Source of the DNA: Spiroplasma endosymbiont of Danaus chrysippus
GTDB taxonomy: Bacteria > Bacillota_I > Bacilli_A > Mycoplasmatales > VBWQ01
Assembly: GCF_902809815.1 (NCBI RefSeq)
Contig: NZ_CADDIL010000002.1
Location: forward strand, 167,376-210,323
Direction of reading: 5' to 3'
Length of the DNA: 42,948 bases
Notes under the pieces: model-generated
The model's database searches: none
What the model saw: only the letters and a program-made list of their open reading frames with translations
What the model was told of the DNA's origin: nothing
Program-made: the position numbers and the translations under genes
Shown: one piece after another, positions 17,648-30,973 of the stretch
How the letters are laid out: each line of letters begins with the position of its first letter
How positions within the stretch are numbered: position 1 is the stretch's first letter

Positions 17648-19065
17648 TTTTTTAATATTTCTTTAGAAACTTGTGGATTTGCTTGTCCTTTAGTTAGTTT
17701 CATTAATTGACCCATAAAAAATTTCATTGCTTTTTCTGGATTGAATTTATAAATAGTAATCATGTTTTCATTTGCTTTTAAAATTGTGATTAATATTTTT
17801 TCTAAATCATTACTATCACTTACTAAAGTAATACCTAATGTTCTAATAAGATCGGTAGGGCTTTTTTCACTATTAATCATAATTGCATTTAATAACTGTT
17901 TACTTTGTTTATCATTAATTTTTTGCTCATAAACTAGACTAACTAATTGTGATAGATTATTAGCAGTAAGTTCGCTGTTTTTAATAGTAGTGTTATTAGT
18001 ATTACAATAAGCTTGCACAGGACCTACTAAATAATTAAAGGTAGGTAATGCTAAATTATTAATGGCAACTGTTTGTTCAAAAATAGTTAATATTTCTACT
18101 TTGTCAATTAATAAATTAATATCTTTTGTTGGTAGATTGTATTGTTTTTTTAATCTTTCCATTATTTCTTTAGGCAATTCAGGAAGATTTTTAGCAATCA
18201 TTTTGATTCATTTTTCGTCTAGTTGAATTGGAAAAATATTTGGTTCAGGAAAATATTTATAATCAATTTTATTTTCTTTGCTACGCATGCTAACGGTTTT
18301 ATTAGTTTTTTCATCAAATCTTCTAGTTTCAAGATTAATTTTTTGTTTTTTATTTAAAATATTAGTTTGACGATTAATTTCATCATTTATTGCTAAAGTA
18401 ATATTATGTGTAGAATTTAAGTTTTTAATTTCAACTTTGGTACCTAAAATATCACTACCATGTGGTTTTAACGATATATTAATATCACATCGTAATGAGC
18501 CTTCATTCATTTTAGCATCACTAACTTGTAAATGAATTAATAATTGACGTAGAGTATTAATATATGCTACTACTTGTTCACTTGTGTTAAAAATTGGTTT
18601 AGTAACAATTTCCAATAAGGGAATTCCCGCTCGATTATAGTCTAATAATGTTTTTTTATTATTATGAATTTGTTTTGCTGTATCTTCTTCAATATGTAAG
18701 CGTTCAAAACTAACAATAAATTCTTCATTATTTACAACTATTGGTAATTCACCATTTCTGCCAATTGGATGAAAAAATTGTGTGATTTGATAACCTTTAG
18801 GTAAATCGGGATAAAAATAACTTTTTCGATCAAAACGTAAGAGTGGATCAATATTCATTTTTAAAGCAGTACATGTTTGAATTGCCATTATAATAACAGC
18901 TTGATTAACTGTTGGTAATGTTCCTGGATATCCGCAATCAATGGCATTAATTTGAGTATTTGGTTTTTGACCAAAAGTATTGGCGGCGTTGGAAAAACAT
19001 TTAGTTTTAGTTTTTAATTCACAGTGGATTTCAATACCCATTACAACATCATATTTATTATTCAT
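17626..19065 (-). CDS. gatB: aspartyl/glutamyl-tRNA amidotransferase subunit B
   Basis: 479 aa, full length. GatB phosphorylates and amidates mischarged Glu-tRNA(Gln) (and Asp-tRNA(Asn)) with ammonia from GatA. Signatures include VVMGIEIHCELKTKTKCFSN at the start, DCGYPGTLP, FDRKSYFYPDLPKGYQITQ and EVKIKNLNS-like EVEIKNLNS, and the YqeY-type C-terminal tail domain (residues about 330-479) is complete. ATG 19065 is chosen because AGGTGAT lies just upstream, inside the end of gatA; an ATG at 19074 is possible. Third gene of gatC-gatA-gatB. Confidence 0.95.
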
Positions 19066-20530
19066 GATCATCACCTAGTAGTTTATTATTAAAATTAATT
19101 TTTTTACTTAAAAATGAAGCAATATTCAATATAACTTGATCATTGAAAGGTGCACCATTAATATTAAAACCAATCGGTAAACCATTAACAGTAGTTAACG
19201 GAATATTAATGCTTGGTCCACCATTTAAATTAGAAAGTAGTAGTAAGTCTTCTAAATAATCATGTTCACTTTTAATAACTTTTTTTTGTTCTAATACATC
19301 TTTAATTTTTGGAGCTGGATTAATATTTGGCATAATAATGAAAGCATCATATTTTTTAAAGATAGTATTTAAATGTTCAACAATTAATCTTCTTACTTTT
19401 TTAGCTTTGTTAAATAATTCTTCTTGATGATTTTCAGATAAAGCATATGCACCAATAATGTATCTGCGTTTTACCATATCACCGAAACCAAATGTTCGTG
19501 AATTTGTCATAACTTCTTGATAATTTTTACCATTTTTACGAACACCAAAATTAATACCAGTTAGATTTGCGTGGCAACTAGTTGCTTCAGCAAAAGAAAT
19601 AATCATATAGACCGGTAATAAAGATTGTAATAATTCTTTATTAAATTCAATTTGTTGAACTTTTGCACCACCATCAGTTAAATGCTTTATTGCTTCATCA
19701 AAACTAGATTTAACTATATCATTTCACTGATAATCATTATAATTTAAAATAGCAATATTTTTATCTTCTATATTTTGATTTAAGTTTTGAGTATAATCTT
19801 TTTCTTTACTTTGAACACTAGTAAAGTCTTGTTCATCAAATAAAGCAATACTATCCAAGACAATGGCAATATCTTCGACATGATTAGTAAATATACCAAC
19901 TGTGTCTAAACTTGGAGCATAAGGAAAAACACCATTTCTTGAAATTAAACCATATGTTGGTTTAAAACCAACAATACCACAATAAGCGGCAGGTTTACGT
20001 ATTGAATCACCAGTATCTGTTCCTAAAGCAAATGGTACAATTCCAGCAGCGACTAAAGCTGCACTGCCACTAGAACTACCACCAGTGATATGTTTTAAAT
20101 TCCAAGGGTTTAAGACATGACCAGTAGCTGCATATAAACCATCTCCACCCATTCCTAGTTCATCAAGAGCAGTTTTAGCTATATTAATGGCTTTATTATT
20201 TGTTAATAACATATTAACAGTACTGTCATAATTAGGAATAAAATTAGCAAGAATTTTTGATGAACCTGTTGTTAAGAAATTAATAGTAGCAATATTATCT
20301 TTCATTACAAATGGAATTGCTGCTAATAAATTATCATTAATTTCTTGTTCAGTAATTGATTTTGTTTGTTTAATGGCATTTTGTTCCAGTGAAGTAACAA
20401 CAGCATTTAATTTTTTGAATTGTTCTACTCGTTTGTATACTAATTTAGTTAATTGATCTGGAGTAAGTATTTTTGTTTTTAATAATTCATGAAGTTGACG
20501 AATTGAAAGTTGGTGGTAATTAATTTTCAT
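19058..20530 (-). CDS. gatA: glutamyl-tRNA(Gln) amidotransferase subunit A
   Basis: 490 aa amidase. It releases ammonia from glutamine for GatB. The amidase signature is complete: catalytic Lys in PFVMKDNI (about residue 75) and the Ser pair in GGSSSGSAALVAAG with DTGDSIRKPAAYCG. Other landmarks are GFKPTYGLISRNG and, near the C-terminus, GLPIGFNING. Several TGA-Trp codons. ATG 20530 overlaps the end of gatC; its stop overlaps the start region of gatB. Confidence 0.95.
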
Positions 20531-20826
20531 GATTAATCACCTGATTAATACTAATGTAATTATTTTCAACTTCTGGAGCAATATTTAAAACAGTTTTAGA
20601 TGTTAAATGAGTTCCAACATTATCGGAACGTAATAAATTATTAATAATAGGAAATGGGTAATTTAAAGGTTCAATATCATTTGTATTAATATTTGTCACA
20701 ATTTCCATTTGTTTTTCAATAGCTTTAAATTCTAGTAAAAGATTTTCACATTGTTCTTCGCTTAAATTGAACATAAGTTCGTTAGCAAATTCATGTAGCA
20801 TTTTTGTTTTCATTTTCTTTTCAATT

Positions 20827-20834
<8 letters not shown>
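20520..20834 (-). CDS. gatC: glutamyl-tRNA(Gln) amidotransferase subunit C
   Basis: 104 aa. GatC is the small scaffold that clamps GatA to GatB. The N-terminal LHEFANELMFNLSEEQCENLL helix pair and the C-terminal LRSDNVG...VLNIAPEVENNYISIN segment match the family. ATG 20834 overlaps the last codons of ligA, with AGAGG upstream; a slightly later ATG is possible. Confidence 0.9.
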
Positions 20835-22842
<2,008 letters not shown>

Positions 22843-22884
22843 ATTACTTTCTCCTCTAATTGGTTTGTTAATAAGACATAATTA

Positions 22885-22915
22885 ATTATAAATGAATTAT
22901 TACTTTAATTGTAAT
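22885..22915 (-). promoter_or_regulatory. promoter of the ligA-gatCAB operon
   Basis: On the minus strand a perfect TATAAT (22890-22885) lies about 45 bases before the ligA start, with a TTACAA (22915-22910) 19 bases upstream as a poor -35. The rest of 22860-23186 is AT-rich and gene-free; an AAAGGTT/AACCTTT arm pair (about 23070-23125) is the only structure noticed before the zinc-ribbon gene. Confidence 0.5.
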
Positions 22916-23186
22916 TTTGTTTTATAAAAGTATAATTTAGTAATGTAAATAAAATAAATAAATAATAATATACATTTTTTTAAAAAAATGATTATAATAA
23001 AATTAGTATTAAAAAATAATGGCTAATTAAGTATTTAGTTTTTAAACTCCTGTTAAGTTTATTGTGACTTAAAGGTTTTTTATATATAACTAGACACATT
23101 TTTTAATATTAACCTTTGATAAGTTTTAAGTATAGTACTAAAACTAAAAATAATTACTTTAATTTTATATGAGTTAGGAGTAAGTT

Positions 23187-23423
23187 ATGAAAGATACATA
23201 TGCATCTGTTCGTTTAGCACAAAAGCCAGAAAATTCTTTTGTTTGTCATCGATGTGGTAGGGTTATTTTAATTGCCGAATTTTTAGAAGCAAAAAATATT
23301 CAATTGAATTGTAATCGATGTGGTTTTAAAAAGCATGTTGAAAAAATTAAAATAGAAAAAAAAGCAGAAATTAAAAAAACTAGAATTGCTGCTATTTCTT
23401 CGAAAAATTCTTCTAAAAAATAA
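23187..23423 (+). CDS. small zinc-ribbon protein with basic tail
   Basis: 78 aa. Two CxxC knuckles (CHRC, residues about 20-23, and CNRC, about 42-45) with Gly after each form a zinc ribbon. The last 30 residues are Lys/Ser-rich and probably disordered, suggesting nucleic-acid or ribosome contact. GGAGTAAG precedes the ATG. Convergent with sodA across a shared terminator. No named family recognised. Confidence 0.65.
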   Translation: MKDTYASVRLAQKPENSFVCHRCGRVILIAEFLEAKNIQLNCNRCGFKKHVEKIKIEKKAEIKKTRIAAISSKNSSKK

Positions 23424-23453
23424 CTTAGATTAGATTAATATTAATAATATTAT

Positions 23454-23482
23454 AAAAAAAGAACTCAATTGAGTTCTTTTTT
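23454..23482. terminator. bidirectional terminator between the zinc-ribbon gene and sodA
   Basis: AAAAAAGAACTC followed by AATT and GAGTTCTTTTTT: a perfect palindrome with A and T runs on both sides, placed between two convergent genes. Confidence 0.9.
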
Positions 23483-23484
23483 AC

Positions 23485-24177
23485 TTATTTTTTAGTTTTT
23501 TCATTTAAATACTCTTGATAATTGTTATTTACTTGTTCTCAATTGATAACTTTTAATAATGCTTGTAAGTATTTCTCTTGTTCGTTTTTATATTGTAAAT
23601 AATGTGCATGTTCTCATACATCAATAGCGATCAATGGATACATATTCAAGAATCATGGATTGTCTTGATTAAAAGTTTTGTATAGTCTTAATGTACCATT
23701 ATTGTCAATTACTAATCATGCTCAACCACTTCCAAAAATATCTATGGCAGTTTTTGTTAAAGCGGCTTCAAATTTTTCATAAGATTCAAAGCGATTAATT
23801 ATTGCTTTACCAATAGCTGATTTTTCATTAAAACTTTTATTTTTCCCCAATAGTGAAAAGAAAAGATTATGATTAATTACTCCCCCACCAAATTGTCGAA
23901 TGCTACTTTGTAATTTTTTTACATTACAAGTTTCTTTATCCTCACATATATCTTCTAATTTACAATAATTACTTAATAAACGATTTAGTTCCCCTTTAGT
24001 TTCAAGATTATAATCAGAAAAAACTTTCGGATGTTTATCCATCACTAATTTTAAAGAAGTTAAATATTTCTTATGAAGTTCTTCATAATGATGTTTCATT
24101 GTTTCTTGTGAAATATAAGGTTCTAAAGCATCATAATTATATGGTAAATCGATAATATTAATCTTGTATTTAGGCAT
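23485..24177 (-). CDS. sodA: superoxide dismutase (Fe/Mn family)
   Basis: 230 aa. Converts superoxide to hydrogen peroxide and oxygen in the cytoplasm. Metal-ligand regions are visible: His near HHYEELHKKY (residue 28-29), His in GGGVINHNLFF (about residue 101), and Asp/His in AIDVWEHAHYLQY near the C-terminus, with WAWLVID before it. The loop after the first helix pair is longer than usual and has CEDKETC, two cysteines six apart. ATG 24177 with GGAGGAT upstream. It has its own promoter (24232-24259). Confidence 0.9.
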
Positions 24178-24231
24178 TCTTTTCTATCCTCCTTTTCTTT
24201 TTAAACTCTTCACATATAAATATTGCATTAC

Positions 24232-24259
24232 ATTATAATAAATTAATGTAAAATTACAA
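24232..24259 (-). promoter_or_regulatory. sodA promoter
   Basis: On the minus strand TTGTAA (24259-24254), a 16-base spacer and TATAAT (24237-24232). A TTACAT/ATGTAA inverted repeat overlaps the -10, which could be an operator or chance in AT-rich DNA. Confidence 0.6.
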
Positions 24260-24347
24260 GTTTATTATATTACAAGATTTCTCACTATATGTTATACTAA
24301 AAATTAATATTAAATACTAATTTTAGTAACAAAGGGTGAAAGTTTTC

Positions 24348-25439
24348 GTGCAGTACTTATACATGTTTAATAAAAAATCTAATCAAATTAATGTTTCTCA
24401 CAACAATGATATCATACGTAGAATTAATGTAAACCAAACTGATAACATTAATAGTAATAATTTAGAAAAAAATGAACAAAAACAGTCATTTATTGATAAA
24501 TTTACTTCAAAATCACTTAGTTGTGATGACACCAATAACTTTAATTTCAAAACAGCCAGTTGGACTCTAACAATAATTTATCTTATATCTTTTATTATAA
24601 TTCCAATTCTTTATAGTTTAATCAAAACTTATGCTGTAAAAGATACTAGTCAAAGTTCATTTCTTAGTCTTTTTATTTTTAGTTTATTGCCAATTTTTGG
24701 CTTAGTTGTTTCACTTGGTATTGATTGAGAAACTATGATTAAAAAAGGTGGGTGGGCTGCTTATAGTCATAGTGTATTTGGTTTTATTAGTGTAGTATTT
24801 GTTCTTTTATTTTTTATTGCAACAAAAGTTATTAGTGGTAAAGATGATGATGTAACTTCGCTTGCTACTACATTTTTAATTCAACAGTTATTTCAATTGT
24901 TAGGATCAATTTTAGTATTAATATTTTGTAGATCATTACGTGAGAGAATTATTACTACCTTAAAAGAAGCAAAATTAGATTTAATAACTTGAGTTACCAT
25001 TTTTGCTGTTATTGGTACTATTTTAAATATTATTTTCAACATAATTCCTAAATTTAGTGAATTTAATATGTTAACAAGTAATAATACTTCAAAAAATCAA
25101 GATGTTTTAAACTTATTAATGAATAGTCCATATGGCATTTTTGTTTTAGTTCTTAGTACTATTTTTATTGCTCCAATTAATGAAGAAATATCATATCGTC
25201 ATGGTACTTTTACCATTGTTCGTTATCGTTGGTTAGCATATGCTGCTTCATTAATTTATTTCCCATCAATGCATGTTATGGATAGTGGTGATTGAAATAA
25301 TATTATTGGTTATTTAGGATTTAGTATTATATTACCCTTATTATTTATAATGACACGCGGTAATACTACATATACTATTGGTTTACATGCTTTTTCTAAT
25401 CTAATTGCAACTATTTCTGGTTTTATTAATAAAAATTAA
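24348..25439 (+). CDS. CPBP-family intramembrane metalloprotease
   Basis: 363 aa from GTG 24348, chosen for AAAGGGTGAAAG upstream; ATG 24363 is the alternative. After about 80 polar residues come roughly eight hydrophobic segments. The CPBP (CAAX protease/bacteriocin self-immunity) motifs appear late: NEEISYRHG, where the family has EExxxR; then FPSMHVMD and a final GLHAFSNL with the His of motif 4. Such proteins cleave within membranes or process prenylated peptides; several give bacteriocin immunity. It is followed closely by the pseudouridine synthase gene (11-base gap), probably co-transcribed. Confidence 0.8.
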
Positions 25440-25450
25440 AAGGAGAAATT

Positions 25451-26380
25451 ATGACTACCCTAACAATTACTGCCAATGATGCTGATCAAACTTTAATTAA
25501 TTATTTAAAAAAAGTATTTAAAACACTACCACTGTCAAAAATTTATCGTTTATTTAGAACAAAAAAAATCAGAGTTAATAATAAAACTACTACTGATTTT
25601 AAATATCGCTTACAAGAAAATGATTTAGTAGTCATTTATGAAAGTAATTTAGTTGTTAACTATAAACCAGAAAAAATTATTAAAGAAGCACCAATTGAAT
25701 TGTTTTATGAAGATGATAATTTTTTAATTGTTAATAAAGATCATAATATTGTTGTCCATCAACCATATGGTTCTTGCTTAGATAACATGGTAAAATATTA
25801 TTTACAACAAAAATACCCGAAGAAGAAACGTGAGCAAACATTTAATATTAGTCATCAGTATCGTTTAGATAAACTAACTAAGGGTTTAATTATTTATCCA
25901 AAAAATAAAATGACACAAAACGCACTTCATAATGCTATCAAAAATGGTCAAATTATTAAAAAATATTTGGCTATTTGTTCTGGCCAATTAACTAAAAATT
26001 TAAATATTTCTGGCTATATTACTCATGATGAGTTAACAATGAAAATGAAATTTTCAATTGAACCAAGTGAACAAAGTAAAAGTTGTAGCACCATCTTTAC
26101 ACCAATATTTAATACTAAAGACTTTACTTTAGTTGAGTGTCAATTAGTTACTGGTAGAAAACATCAAATTCGTAGTACTTTACAATTTTTAAATTTACCA
26201 ATTGTTGGTGACACTAAGTATGGATCAACAATAGTTACTCCTAATAAAATTGCATTATTTGCTTATTATTTGTCATTTAATGATTTAGAAAAACCATTTA
26301 CTTATTTGAATGATCAAAATTTTATAATAAAAGATTTAAAAACAGATTTAATTAAACAGATTAAAAAAGAAAAATGATAA
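25451..26380 (+). CDS. RluA/RluD-family pseudouridine synthase
   Basis: 309 aa, reading through a final TGA-Trp to TAA 26378. It isomerises uridine in RNA, probably 23S rRNA. The N-terminal S4-like RNA-binding domain (residues about 15-70, with KIYRLFRTKKIRVNNK) is followed by the catalytic domain: Asp in YRLDKLTKGLIIYPKN (family HRLDxxTSG), IKKYLAICSG, and the late VECQLVTGRKHQIRSTLQFL block. AAAGGAG precedes the ATG. The exact subfamily (RluC or RluD) cannot be set by eye. Confidence 0.9.
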
Positions 26381-26508
26381 AATTAATCTATACTTAATTA
26401 ATTTAATTTAATCAAGTCGTTTTAATTCTGTAATATTTAAATCTTTTTTTTCATTATACTCTGATTTCATTTTTTTCCTACTTTCTTCAAGTTTCATTAA
26501 TTCTAAAT

Positions 26509-26550
26509 AAAATAAACCATCGTCATTTAAAAATGACAATGGTTTATTTT
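26509..26550. terminator. long terminator hairpin
   Basis: AAAATAAACCAT / ATGGTTTATTTT with an inner GTCATTT/AAATGAC stem: near-perfect over about 19 bp. It lies in the gene-poor gap 26381-26625 between convergent genes and could serve both. Confidence 0.7.
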
Positions 26551-26625
26551 ACACTAGTAATTAATTGATATCATTATAATATACTTATTAAATTAAATCT
26601 ACTAAAATTTAATAATTTTTCTATA

Positions 26626-27363
26626 CTAAGTATGGATTATACTTTGATGATCTTCCTTAAAACAATCATGAATTTTAACATCATAACTATTAAATAAATT
26701 TTCATAATCAACATTAAATGGCACTAGTAATTGGTTTTTACTAGAAAAACGAGTAATTAATAAGTGCAAATAATGATGATCATTATTAGCATTTAAAGTT
26801 TGTTCATAATAAGCGAACCGTTCTTTATACTTAAATTGAATTGCTAATACTTTAAAATTATGTGATAAATAATTACGAACATCTTTAATATACTCTAACT
26901 GTTCTAATAAAATTTTACTATCATTAAATTCTTTGATACCAAAATAATGAGCAATCTTAGCGATACTTTTATCATTTAAAGTTTGTAATAATTTCATTGT
27001 TCATTCAAATGACATAACTTCTATTAAACTGCGTATTGTTCGTGATTTTAAAACACCACTTCTATTATATTTATTATAACCGGCACGAATCAAACGTAAA
27101 GCTGTTTTCATTTGAGCTAGGTGTTCTGGATTAAGAAAAGTAGCATTATCTAAATTTTGAACATTATCATTAAAAAGTTGATGTAATAAAGCATTTTTTA
27201 AAGAATTTTCAATCATTAAAATATGTTTTAAATACAATAAACGTAAATCAATGTTTAATAATAATAAATCTTTAAGTTGATGTTGAGGATAATTACGCTT
27301 TAATAATTCTAAATATTTTTCTTCAACAATATTTTCTGCAAATCATTCTTCATTTAATAACAT
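26626..27363 (-). CDS. Abi-family (Abi_2) HEPN-domain protein
   Basis: 245 aa from ATG 27363 with AAGGAGTG upstream. Pattern of the AbiD/AbiF group: an early YLKHILMIENSLKNALLHQL helix, a middle SFEWTMKLLQTL (TGA-Trp), and the conserved RNYLSHN at 163-169, an R-x4-H motif typical of HEPN ribonucleases. Related proteins abort phage infection, some by cleaving tRNA or other RNA. It sits alone beside chromosomal genes in the same direction as the flippase-like gene 21 bases upstream, so they may be co-transcribed. No antitoxin partner is evident. Family recognised by motif recall. Confidence 0.75.
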
Positions 27364-27384
27364 GTAATTCACTCCTTAAATAAA

Positions 27385-29298
27385 CTAACCTCTAATTTTA
27401 TAAATACCAACGCGAATAGAAGAATTTTCAGATTCTTTTGTTTCACTTTTAATATCTACTTCTTTTTTTCTTCGTAACAACTCTTGTTCAATAAAGTCAT
27501 CAACGTTCATATTGGTACTTTGATAAGTAGCAGTTCAATCAAATGTTTTATTAGTAAAGTTATTTTTAGGTTTATTACTATCTTTAAAAAATTCTTGTAC
27601 TTCTTGATTCATAAATGCTTTTTGCTTACGTTTACGTGAAAATAAATTAGTAAAGAATTTCTTAAAATTAAAAATTGATCAAAACTGACGAAAATTAATA
27701 GTCATTGCTAAACCAAAAATTAAAATTGATGAATACAATAATGAATAACCGATAACTCGTAATACAAAACTATAATCTGTGAAATTATATGTTGGTGGAT
27801 ATTTATCAAAGAAATAAAGACATCCAAATAATGTTACTGCTAAAATTGGAATAATTAACACTAAAGTATTTTGAATAATAAAACGTAAATCACTATTATA
27901 CGTCAAATGTTTTCAAACATAAACTCAGATTGAAATTAAACGATAAACTCAACCAATACAACTTGATAAAAGAATCATATATAAACTTAATGATAAATAT
28001 TGATAACTTTGATGTTTTCAACCTAAATTTGATAGTATTCAACCCAAAATAACACCTAAAAAAAGATTTATTATTGATTGAATATATGAACCTCAAATTG
28101 TTTCTTTGTGTTTTACAGTAGCATTTACAATAACTTTTCCTGGTTCGGTTGCCACTTGAATTGTATTTTTTAAAGATAAAAGTAAAATAAATCATGGTTG
28201 TGACAAAAATAAATTAATAAAAAGATTTTTTGAAGAATCAAAATTACCATCACAATTATTAATATTTGTAATACTTAAAGCAGACACTAAATATTGAGTA
28301 ATAATAAATTGATTAATAAATAAAAAACCAGCAATCATATAAGCATATAACTCAAATTTAGTATACACAGTTCATCTAATTCGTCCACTTTTGGCAATTC
28401 AATATCCAAAAACTTCGCGAAAAGAACTAATTAAAATTAAAGCAATGGAGCGCATTGTTGTGGCAATAATAATATAAATAGTGTAAATTGATGTTGTTGT
28501 CAGTGATAAAAATAAAGTAATTAAAATAATATCAATGTTAGAAATAATCATGTCAGGTAAACAATTCAGGGCTACTCATCATGATTGTTTTAGCATCCTT
28601 TTTTGTTGTATTCATTTTTTATGTTGTAATCATGGATATTCAATTTTAATAAGGATAAAAGTAACAAATGCTTTTAATACACCACAAACAAAATAAGCAA
28701 AAAAAGGAATATACATATCTATTGGTTTACCATCAGATTTTCTAATAACTAATAACGTCATTAGTAAAATATACATAATAATCTCTGAAAAAATAAAAAT
28801 TAAACGATTTAAATAACCTTTTTGATCAGCTTGAATTAAATTTTGATAAGCACCACTAAAATAAAAAAAGATTAATTCACGTGATCCTAAAGAAATAATA
28901 ATAAGTGCTACTTGTCAAAAAGGAATTTCCATATCTAAACCAATTTCTGGTAAATGAACACTAGCTAATCCTAAAATAAAAGCAGCACTGACAAGAATAA
29001 TTAAATATATTCTTCCTGAATGATGATAATTTTTTCTTGTCGTATTAATAATATCGTTGACGGTTTCATAATCATCATTTTGTAAAGGACGATATAAAGA
29101 AAAAATGGTAATTAAACCAAGTCCTCCTTCTGTCAAACTAAGGTAAGTCAAAAAAGAAATAATAACACGAATTAAACCATTAATTTTGTCACCGTATGCT
29201 AAACCAGTAACATAAAGAAAAGTTAACTGTAAAATAGAGATAACAATTGTCATGATAACACCAACAATTGTATTAAAAATACCTTTTTTAGTTGTCAT
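27385..29298 (-). CDS. polysaccharide flippase-like (MATE/MVF) membrane protein
   Basis: 637 aa with about 12-14 hydrophobic segments over residues 5-560 and a polar, charged C-terminal tail of about 75 residues. The repeated helix pairs, GGLGLITIFSLYRPLQNDD loop and the layout resemble polysaccharide-exporting flippases (MurJ/RfbX class) used by mollicutes for glycan export. ATG 29298 is preferred over TTG 29310; GGGTGAAG is close upstream. Internal TGA-Trp codons are frequent and the whole frame was read through without a stop. The family is inferred from topology more than motifs. Confidence 0.65.
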
Positions 29299-29443
29299 TA
29301 CTTCACCCAATCTATATAAATAAAACTAATTTTGTTTTTTACTTAAATATGTTAACAACCCAAAATTAAAAGTTCAATATTATTAATCACTATTAAAAAT
29401 AAAAAAATAGTAAAAAAATAAAAATGTAATCTATCAAGTATAT

Positions 29444-29522
29444 AGGGGCTTTGCCCCTAGTTGCTTTGCAACTCACCCCAGTGCCGTAAACGCCACGGCC
29501 AACCAATCAAGGTTCTGGTTGG
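29444..29522. repeat. cluster of four GC-rich hairpins
   Basis: Four back-to-back inverted repeats in otherwise AT-only DNA: AGGGGC/GCCCCT (loop TTT), AGTTGC/GCAACT (loop TTT), GCCGT/ACGGC, and CCAACCA/TGGTTGG. They lie just beyond the stop of the TraG-like gene. Base composition and arrangement differ from every other intergenic part of the window. An oriT, a replication origin or a set of terminators of the conjugative element are possible. The rest of 29299-29443 is AT-rich and empty. Confidence 0.75.
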
Positions 29523-29542
29523 CTTCGACCAATAATATAGGT

Positions 29543-29827
29543 TTACTCTATTTTAACATCTTTCTTATTTTTCTTAGAATATTTATTTCTATAATAACAA
29601 GTACGGCATACAGTATTTTCAGTTTCTTTCTTTTCAGTTTGTAATATATTATCCAACTTATCTAATCCTACTGCTCTAATATCATCAACAGTAAAATCTA
29701 ATGCTTGTGATTGTTCATAGTCTTTAACATTACTTAATTCACTCTTTAAAGAATGAATATAATTTAAAGCACGACTATTATATCTTTGTAAATAAGACCT
29801 AGGAAATCATAAACTAAAAGTCATAGT
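29543..29827 (-). pseudogene. traG: TraG-like coupling protein, C-terminal fragment
   Basis: About 94 codons up to the IS3 border. It contains a helical charged region (SLKSELSNVKDYEQSQALDF), then CRTCYY and a Lys-rich tail ending KKNKKDVKIE. It reads in the same direction as the N-terminal part at 30974-31620 and lies across IS3 copy 3, so the two may be halves of one gene. The expected middle of a coupling protein (second ATPase motif) is missing from both parts, so the join is not a simple insertion, or this is another gene's end. Confidence 0.45.
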
Positions 29828-30973
29828 GGTGGTTAGCCCTAAATACTGGACCACTTTTGGATAGACAGTTTTAAATTTTTATTTGTGAAATTGGTGGTTT
29901 TAGAAATTTAGAATGTATTCTTTCGTAATTATAAAACATAATATATTGGTTTACATCATTTATAGATTCATTGAGAGAAAAATATTGATTTGAACCTTTA
30001 GGTAGTCATTCTTGAGATAAATGAGAAAATCAGTTTTCAGATATTACATTGCCACCAATATCATAAGGTTGTTTTTTGCTTAAAATTATTTGCTTATCAG
30101 CAGCTCAATTTGTGATGTCTTGACAATAAAATTCGTTGGCGTTATCTGAGTGTAAAATAACGTTTTTTACTTGGTTTCAAGAGAATTGTTGATTTATTTT
30201 TTCAAGTGCAGGAAGGATTAAATCTTGATAGGATTTGTTTGAACATGTATTATAGCTTACAATATTATTTGAATAAAAATCAATAATTACAAAAAGATAT
30301 AATCAACCTTCTTTAGTATTTATTTGTTTAGTGTCCATTGATCAAATTTGATTTGAAGAGGTTGTACTTTTATAATCTTTGTTTACTTTATCCATTGTAG
30401 GTATTCACTTATTTGGATTTTTTTTGTTTTTAGGATAGTTATTTTTAGTTTGTTTTAATCCTTGAAGATTGTGATCTTTCATAATTTTTCGCATTTGTTT
30501 TGTTGATAATTCTAGATTTAAAATAATATGTTTGTATTGTTTTAATCATTCTTTAAATGCTGAAAAAATTCGTAAATAGCCATAAATTTGTCCTTTTCTT
30601 GTAAAATGAAATTCAAGTAAAAGTTGGCATAATTCTTGATATTTATGTGTACAATTACTAATTTGATTTTTTTCTTTTTTAATAAGGTTTTGTTTGTTTT
30701 TTACAAAATAATATGTTGATCGGTTTAGTTGAAGATGTTGGCAAAGATATCTAATTGAATATTGGTTTTTGCTATCATCAGTAATTTGAATTTTTTGTTT
30801 GATATTTAACTTGTTAATTACTAATGCTATTTGTTTAATTTTATCCATTATTAAAAATCCTTTCATGTCAAAATTAGTGTTAATTGTATAACACAATTGT
30901 TTTTCGAATACATTCAAGTTTTTTTTAAATTAATGGTCTAGTAAAAAGGGCTAAGTAGCAAGTAGCAAGTAGC
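29828..30973 (-). mobile_element. IS3-family element, copy 3
   Basis: Core 29833-30954 (1122 bp), same ends, GGTGG on the left and three AAGTAGC heptamers on the right. It sits inside the conjugation genes. A few substitutions set it apart from copies 1, 2 and 4 (for example Ile to Thr and Ala to Ser in the transposase). Confidence 0.9.
29871..30848 (-). CDS. IS3-family transposase, copy 3
   Basis: 325 aa, near-identical to copy 1 with at least three substitutions (ITD for IID in the HTH region, a Pro to Leu in KNKQNPIK, and Ala to Ser in LNEAIND). The DDE residues are unchanged. Confidence 0.88.

Noticed and set aside
26400-26480. A 29-codon minus-strand frame between the pseudouridine synthase and Abi genes.
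   Set aside because: No ribosome site, very short, and its upstream frame runs through the terminator hairpin.
27896-28195. A minus-strand frame in a different phase within the flippase-like gene.
   Set aside because: The 27385-29298 frame is continuous in code 4 with a clear membrane pattern; the other frame has odd, Ser/Tyr/Asn-rich content.
29444-29522. The GC-rich block as an rRNA or tRNA relic.
   Set aside because: It is a set of simple short-loop hairpins without tRNA arms or rRNA motifs.
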